Positions 54,547 through 57,672 of a DNA stretch of 57,672 nucleotides are shown here, in pieces. The DNA is taken from contig VHDE01000024.1 in NCBI GenBank assembly GCA_016871515.1, forward strand, positions 1 through 57,672. The letters run 5' to 3'. This stretch comes from Verrucomicrobiota bacterium (GTDB lineage Bacteria > Verrucomicrobiota > Verrucomicrobiia > Limisphaerales > SIBE01). The notes under the pieces are model-generated. The model was not told where the DNA came from, ran no database searches, and saw only the letters and a list, made by a program, of their open reading frames with translations. Each line of letters starts with the position of its first letter. Positions within the stretch are counted from its first letter, which is position 1. The translations under genes and the position numbers were made by a program.

Positions 54547-55482
54547 TCATGCGGTCGTAGAGGCAATTTGAAGCTCAGCCTTCACCTTAGCGACAATATG
54601 CTCATCCAGCAATCCGTACTTCTCCTGCAAATGCGGAACTGAGCCGCACTCTACAAATTGATCCGGTATTCCAAGTTTCACCAACGTCTTGCCAATTCGG
54701 CGCGCCATGAGGTCGTCTGCCACCAGCGTTCCCAGTCCGCACGTAACGACGTGGTTCTCGGCGGTCAAAACGAAATTTACAGAACTGGCGAAATCGCAGA
54801 TTGCATCGACGTCCAAAGGCTTGAGCGTCGGCACGTGCAGCACTCCAGCGTCAATCCTCTGCGCTGCCAGAGCAACGGATGCATCGAGCGCTCTCTCCGT
54901 CATCAAGCCCGTGCTGATGATGCCCACATCCGTTCCTTCGCGCAACAGCGCCGCCCGGCCAAGCTGGAACTGATACGATTCAGGATTCAACACGACCGGC
55001 ACAATTCCACGCAGCAATCGCATATATACGGGCCCGTCGAAATTGGCGATGGCTTCGGTCGCCTGTTGAATCTCGGTCGCGTCGCACGGATCGATCACCG
55101 TCAAATTGGGAATGGCACACATTAACGCGAGGTCTTCGATTCCTGACTGGCCATGCTTGTGGAAGTTGAATGGCGAGCCAAAGATTTTGCCGGGCTTCGT
55201 CCGCATCAATTTGGGCGGTTCGAACGGCAGCGGCTTGCCATCCTCAGCGTTCAAACGCGGCTTCGGGTCAAACGTATCGACATGCGAAGGTCCTCCGGCC
55301 ATAAACAGAAAAATGATCCGCTTGGCGCGGGCCGCGAACGGCGGTGGCTTGACGATCAATGGCGATTTGGAGGGCAGAGCATTGGCGATCGCATCTGCCG
55401 AAACTCGGCCGGCCAATAGCCCCGCCAAGCCAAGCATGCCAAAACCATTCGCGAAATGGCGCAAGGCCTGCCGCCGGGTCAT
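54547..55482 (-). CDS. Chimera: DUF1501 N-terminal part fused in frame to transketolase C-terminal half
   Basis: A 311-residue open frame of two parts. Residues 1-113 are a DUF1501 start: Tat-type leader (MTRRQALRHFANGFGMLGLA), IIFLFMAGGPSHVDTFDPKP and FGSPFNFHKHGQSG. From about residue 115 it is a transketolase C-terminal half: EDLALMCAIPNLTVIDPCDA, GPVYMRLLRG, VGIISTGLMTERALDA and LVKLGIPDQFVECGSVP. The junction falls in GQSGIED, where DUF1501 (HGQSGIE) and transketolase (QGIED) share residues, consistent with microhomology-type joining or misassembly. Neither parent can be functional as a whole. Confidence 0.85.
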   Translation of the reverse strand: MTRRQALRHFANGFGMLGLAGLLAGRVSADAIANALPSKSPLIVKPPPFAARAKRIIFLFMAGGPSHVDTFDPKPRLNAEDGKPLPFEPPKLMRTKPGKIFGSPFNFHKHGQSGIEDLALMCAIPNLTVIDPCDATEIQQATEAIANFDGPVYMRLLRGIVPVVLNPESYQFQLGRAALLREGTDVGIISTGLMTERALDASVALAAQRIDAGVLHVPTLKPLDVDAICDFASSVNFVLTAENHVVTCGLGTLVADDLMARRIGKTLVKLGIPDQFVECGSVPHLQEKYGLLDEHIVAKVKAELQIASTTA

Positions 55483-55522
55483 GCATGCACCAAAGGAAAG
55501 GGAGTCTTAGGAATTGGCTCGC

Positions 55523-56770
55523 TCATAAAGAATTTGGTCCCGGAGGGACTTCCTGAACATAGCCCGGCGTTTCAACGCCGGGACAGCGAGCAAGAAAGTT
55601 TGAATCCCGAAGGGACGGTTGAAACGCGCTCGAAAATTGAACGATTCGTTCGTCCCGCAAATGACGATATGTTTTCATCGCTAGAGCACCGCCATCTTTG
55701 TGGCCGAGCCACCGGGCGACTGTGGGAATGTCCACACCCGATTCGATGCAGCGGGTAGCAAACAGATGTCGCAAATCGTGATGTGTGATCCGCGCCATCT
55801 CGATTTTCTTCACCGCATTATTAATTGCGCCCTGGCATTCCCGAACGCGCATCACCGGTTGTGTTAACGGTTCGTCCGAACGGTCTTCTCTCAATCGCTC
55901 CAAAAGGGCACGCATTTCCGGGATCATCGGCACGCGGCGAACGCACCAATTCTTTGTTCCCGTTTCCGGGTCGCCATTGACGGCAATCTCGCCTTTCTTT
56001 AAGTCGCAATCCGCCCAAGTGATTCGTGCTGCTTCGCCTTTGCGAAATCCGCCGTAAGCAAGGAATCGGACCAGATCAGCACAGGAATAACTTGGACCGA
56101 ACGCTACCTTCTCGATTGACTCGATGAGTTGCTTGAATTGCTGCTGAGTTGGCAATTGTAATTTCTTGGGGCGGGCCCGAACCCGTTTCACCTTTTGGGC
56201 CGGGTTGTCATACCGGTGACCAGATTCGCAGGCAATGTCCAGAATATGGCGCAGCGTTCCCAGGGTATTATTGAACGCTATTGGACTTGAGACTTCACCG
56301 AACTTGGCCGCCCAATCGAAGCATTCACCCTTGGTGATCCGGCGAACATCAGTCTTATCGAGGCCTGGCCAAGTTTTCAGCAGCGCGGCGATTCGTTCTT
56401 CGCGGTAAACCTTCGACCGGGGTTTAAGGGCCAGGTTTGCGTTCAGGCGGTTCCGATAAATGGCTAGTGCATCGCCAAAGGTCATCCTGCCGTCGTTAGT
56501 TGAAGCATCGGCCGAACGGTTCTCCGCCTTTTGACGCTCGGATTTTTCGAGGTCGGAGAGCCGAAGTTTGGCGACAGAAATCTTCGTTGTCTTGAGGGAT
56601 TTAACGATGAGCTTGCCCTTTATCCGGACGCGCGCATAGTATTTGCCCGATGGTCGATACCGAATCAAATTTGAATACTGCGTTGTTTGCCAATCTCCGC
56701 CAGAGGCGTTCTTTTCGGAAATGGACTCTGTCTCTGGAAGTGGCTCAGATGACGGGTGTTGCTGTATCAT
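55523..56770 (-). CDS. Tyrosine-type recombinase/integrase
   Basis: A 415-residue tyrosine recombinase that would integrate or excise a mobile island. The catalytic set is R243 (YGGFRKGEAA), K272, H331 and R334 (HHDLRH), H357 (WLGHKDGG) and Y368 (MKTYRHL). An N-terminal SAM-like DNA-binding domain (DGRMTFGDALAIYRNRL) precedes it. After the catalytic tyrosine the protein would normally end soon; here the last 20 or so residues (LARCPGVETPGYVQEVPPGP) are encoded by a palindromic repeat. It lies 68 bp from tRNA-Ser(CGA), on the 5' side of the tRNA and transcribed away from it. Confidence 0.92.
   Translation of the reverse strand: MIQQHPSSEPLPETESISEKNASGGDWQTTQYSNLIRYRPSGKYYARVRIKGKLIVKSLKTTKISVAKLRLSDLEKSERQKAENRSADASTNDGRMTFGDALAIYRNRLNANLALKPRSKVYREERIAALLKTWPGLDKTDVRRITKGECFDWAAKFGEVSSPIAFNNTLGTLRHILDIACESGHRYDNPAQKVKRVRARPKKLQLPTQQQFKQLIESIEKVAFGPSYSCADLVRFLAYGGFRKGEAARITWADCDLKKGEIAVNGDPETGTKNWCVRRVPMIPEMRALLERLREDRSDEPLTQPVMRVRECQGAINNAVKKIEMARITHHDLRHLFATRCIESGVDIPTVARWLGHKDGGALAMKTYRHLRDERIVQFSSAFQPSLRDSNFLARCPGVETPGYVQEVPPGPNSL
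55535..55625. repeat. Palindromic repeat overlapping the integrase 3' end
   Basis: It contains a GTCCCGGAGGGAC hairpin, a CCCGGCG-TTTCAA-CGCCGGG hairpin (55562-55581) and ATCCCGAAGGGACGGTTGAA. The first two lie within the integrase reading frame, whose last residues and stop they supply. GTCCCGGAGGGA also occurs at the repeat near 43545. Confidence 0.7.
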
Positions 56771-56838
56771 GCGACCAGTATCAAAAAGTCAATTTGGAAG
56801 TTTCAATATCGACGTAAGTCCTTTGTAACAAACTAATT

Positions 56839-56928
56839 GGAAGGGTGGCTGAGTGGTTAAAGGCACCTGACTCGAAATCAGGCGTAGTCGTAAGGCTACC
56901 GCGAGTTCGAATCTCGCCCCTTCCGCCA
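56839..56928 (+). tRNA. tRNA-Ser (anticodon CGA)
   Basis: The acceptor stem GGAAGGG pairs with CCCTTCC, followed by discriminator G and an encoded CCA. The anticodon stem CCTGA/TCAGG holds loop CTCGAAA with CGA at 56873-56875, reading UCG serine codons. A long variable arm (GTAGTCGTAAGGCTAC) and GTTCGAATC in the T loop confirm the serine type. Its 3' end is a common attachment site for islands, and the recombinase is next door. Confidence 0.96.
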
Positions 56929-57176
56929 GTTTTTGATTGACGCGTTGTCTTTGCGGTGACCGGCTCATTGCCTCGCGAAGGGCGCGAAGGAAGTCACATC
57001 AGCTTTTCCGATTCTCCGATTTAGGCGATTCAGGCGATTCAGGCAGTGGTTTCGGAAGGTGGGTGACGATTTGATGCCAAGCGGGGTGACCCCAGAGAGT
57101 TAGCGCATTTTCGTGAAAAGGGGCATTTTCGTTTTTGCTTGTCAATTGTGGGTAAATGGATATCTTAGCCTGATAA
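56929..57176. other. Spacer between tRNA and insertion sequence
   Basis: About 250 bp without a gene. It contains the tandem words AGGCGATTC (three times, 57027-57050), the dyad GGGGTGACCCC and repeated GCATTTTCG, perhaps the insertion sequence's left end. No duplicated tRNA 3' end was seen. Confidence 0.4.
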
Positions 57177-57542
57177 GTGGCCAAGGTCTTTAGTCTCCGC
57201 CGCACCTCGACGCTGGCGCTGCGCCAACGCAAGGCCGCCCTGTTGCGACAGCTCGCTGTGCCCCCAGACCTGCTGCGCGCTTCGTATGTAGAGCGCTTCA
57301 CCACCTGTGGCAAAACCAACTGCGCCTGCGCCCAAGGACAGAAACACGGTCCATTTTATTATCTGATTTCCAATCTAGCTCCCGGTCATATCCTCAAATT
57401 CCTCCTCAAGGATCAGACGCAGCAACAGAGTGCAGCACAGGGCGTGCGCCATTATCAGGTCCACTGCGAGCGGCTGGAGGAACTGTCTCAGATTAATGCC
57501 CAACTGCTGCGTCGTGGCGAACCCTTGAATCCAGAGCCGTAA
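57177..57542 (+). CDS. DUF6788-like protein, accessory ORF of an insertion sequence
   Basis: A 121-residue protein with the cysteine motif ERFTTCGKTNCACAQGQKHG followed by PFYYL, typical of the small DUF6788 proteins encoded in front of transposases of some insertion sequences. The cysteines suggest metal binding. It starts at GTG 57177 and is followed, with overlap or none, by a transposase-like frame that leaves the window. The frames before it (56929-57176) hold the direct repeat GCATTTTCG and the dyad GGGGTGACCCC, which may be the left end of the element. Confidence 0.75.
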   Translation: MAKVFSLRRTSTLALRQRKAALLRQLAVPPDLLRASYVERFTTCGKTNCACAQGQKHGPFYYLISNLAPGHILKFLLKDQTQQQSAAQGVRHYQVHCERLEELSQINAQLLRRGEPLNPEP

Positions 57543-57547
57543 ATCGG

Positions 57548-57672
57548 CTGGTCCAATTCCTTCATTATGCGCAGAAGGTTTTTGGTCTCAACGGGCTGCT
57601 CCGCGGAGTGCGTTGCCGCCGTCCTTATCCGGAGATTCCCACTCGCGCTGTCGTGGCGAGCTTGTTCATGGG
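57548..57672 (+). CDS. Transposase, N-terminal fragment (cut by window edge)
   Basis: An open frame reads LVQFLHYAQKVFGLNGLLRG, then VRCRRPYPEIPTRAVVASLF, and runs off the window. Position directly behind the DUF6788-like gene and composition suggest the N terminus of the matching transposase. The start codon is not obvious; the frame is open into the end of the previous gene. Confidence 0.55.
   Translation, partial: MVQFLHYAQKVFGLNGLLRGVRCRRPYPEIPTRAVVASLFM

Overview
The window looks like a chromosomal segment of a Verrucomicrobiota bacterium (a Pedosphaera/Limisphaerales-like member of the PVC group). This is an inference from gene content: a Planctomycete/Verrucomicrobium-type haem protein, DUF1501 Tat proteins, PQQ-like beta-propeller exoproteins, DUF1559-like pseudopilins, an ECF-type sigma factor beside WD40 debris, and very many palindromic intergenic repeats. 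No rRNA or other species-level marker is present.

Layout. 1-411: 3' end of an ISAs1-family insertion sequence. 500-4854: a Tat-exported protein of unknown function, an aldo/keto reductase with a degenerate Fe-S tail, and a membrane-anchored coiled-coil protein. 4862-6189 (minus): a receiver-histidine kinase gene broken by a frameshift and an amber codon. 6359-8719 (minus): an ANL-family ligase and an iron alcohol dehydrogenase, probably one operon. 8956-13604 (minus): two secreted PQQ-like propeller proteins flanking a MazF-type toxin-antitoxin pair. 13761-18716: a MarR regulator, a truncated CSLREA protein, a sigma factor, a VapC/Phd pair, and a graveyard of decayed genes (PIN, a second sigma factor, WD40) among palindromes. 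18891-25614: M20 hydrolase, M1 aminopeptidase, PriA. 25679-29822: a LysR regulator divergent from a complete NitT/SsuA-type ABC importer. 29908-32903 (minus): enolase-superfamily enzyme, pseudopilin, broken lytic transglycosylase. 33404-43453: a uronate-isomerase-like hydrolase, a cupin, two large haem/propeller oxidoreductases, a DUF1501 protein and a nucleotidyltransferase. 43732-51559: a cyclase with an amber codon, a broken discoidin/Ig-like surface protein, and a 1461-residue PA14/pentahaem/propeller protein. 51588-53117: a small conserved protein and a pseudopilin. 53547-55482: two adjacent chimeric genes. 55523-57672: a tyrosine recombinase, tRNA-Ser(CGA) and the 5' end of another insertion sequence.

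Three patterns stand out. First, two copies (3437-3572 and 26606-26741) of a 136-bp element share an identical layout: four 17-nt hairpins (7-bp stem, 3-nt loop), 6-nt spacers and a 44-nt centre. Hairpin stems change by paired substitutions while the long-range palindrome decays. Second, about ten palindrome families are present, three of them reaching into coding sequence. Third, coding lesions are frequent, and one block of about 1.1 kb (about 54005-55150) has turned two neighbouring genes into in-frame chimeras. Assembly or sequencing error must be excluded before the lesions or the chimeras are read biologically.

Functionally the region suggests a heterotrophic degrader. It encodes secreted PQQ-like and haem oxidoreductases, sugar-acid-type enzymes (enolase superfamily, uronate-isomerase-like, cupin, aldo/keto reductase), peptidases and pseudopilins.
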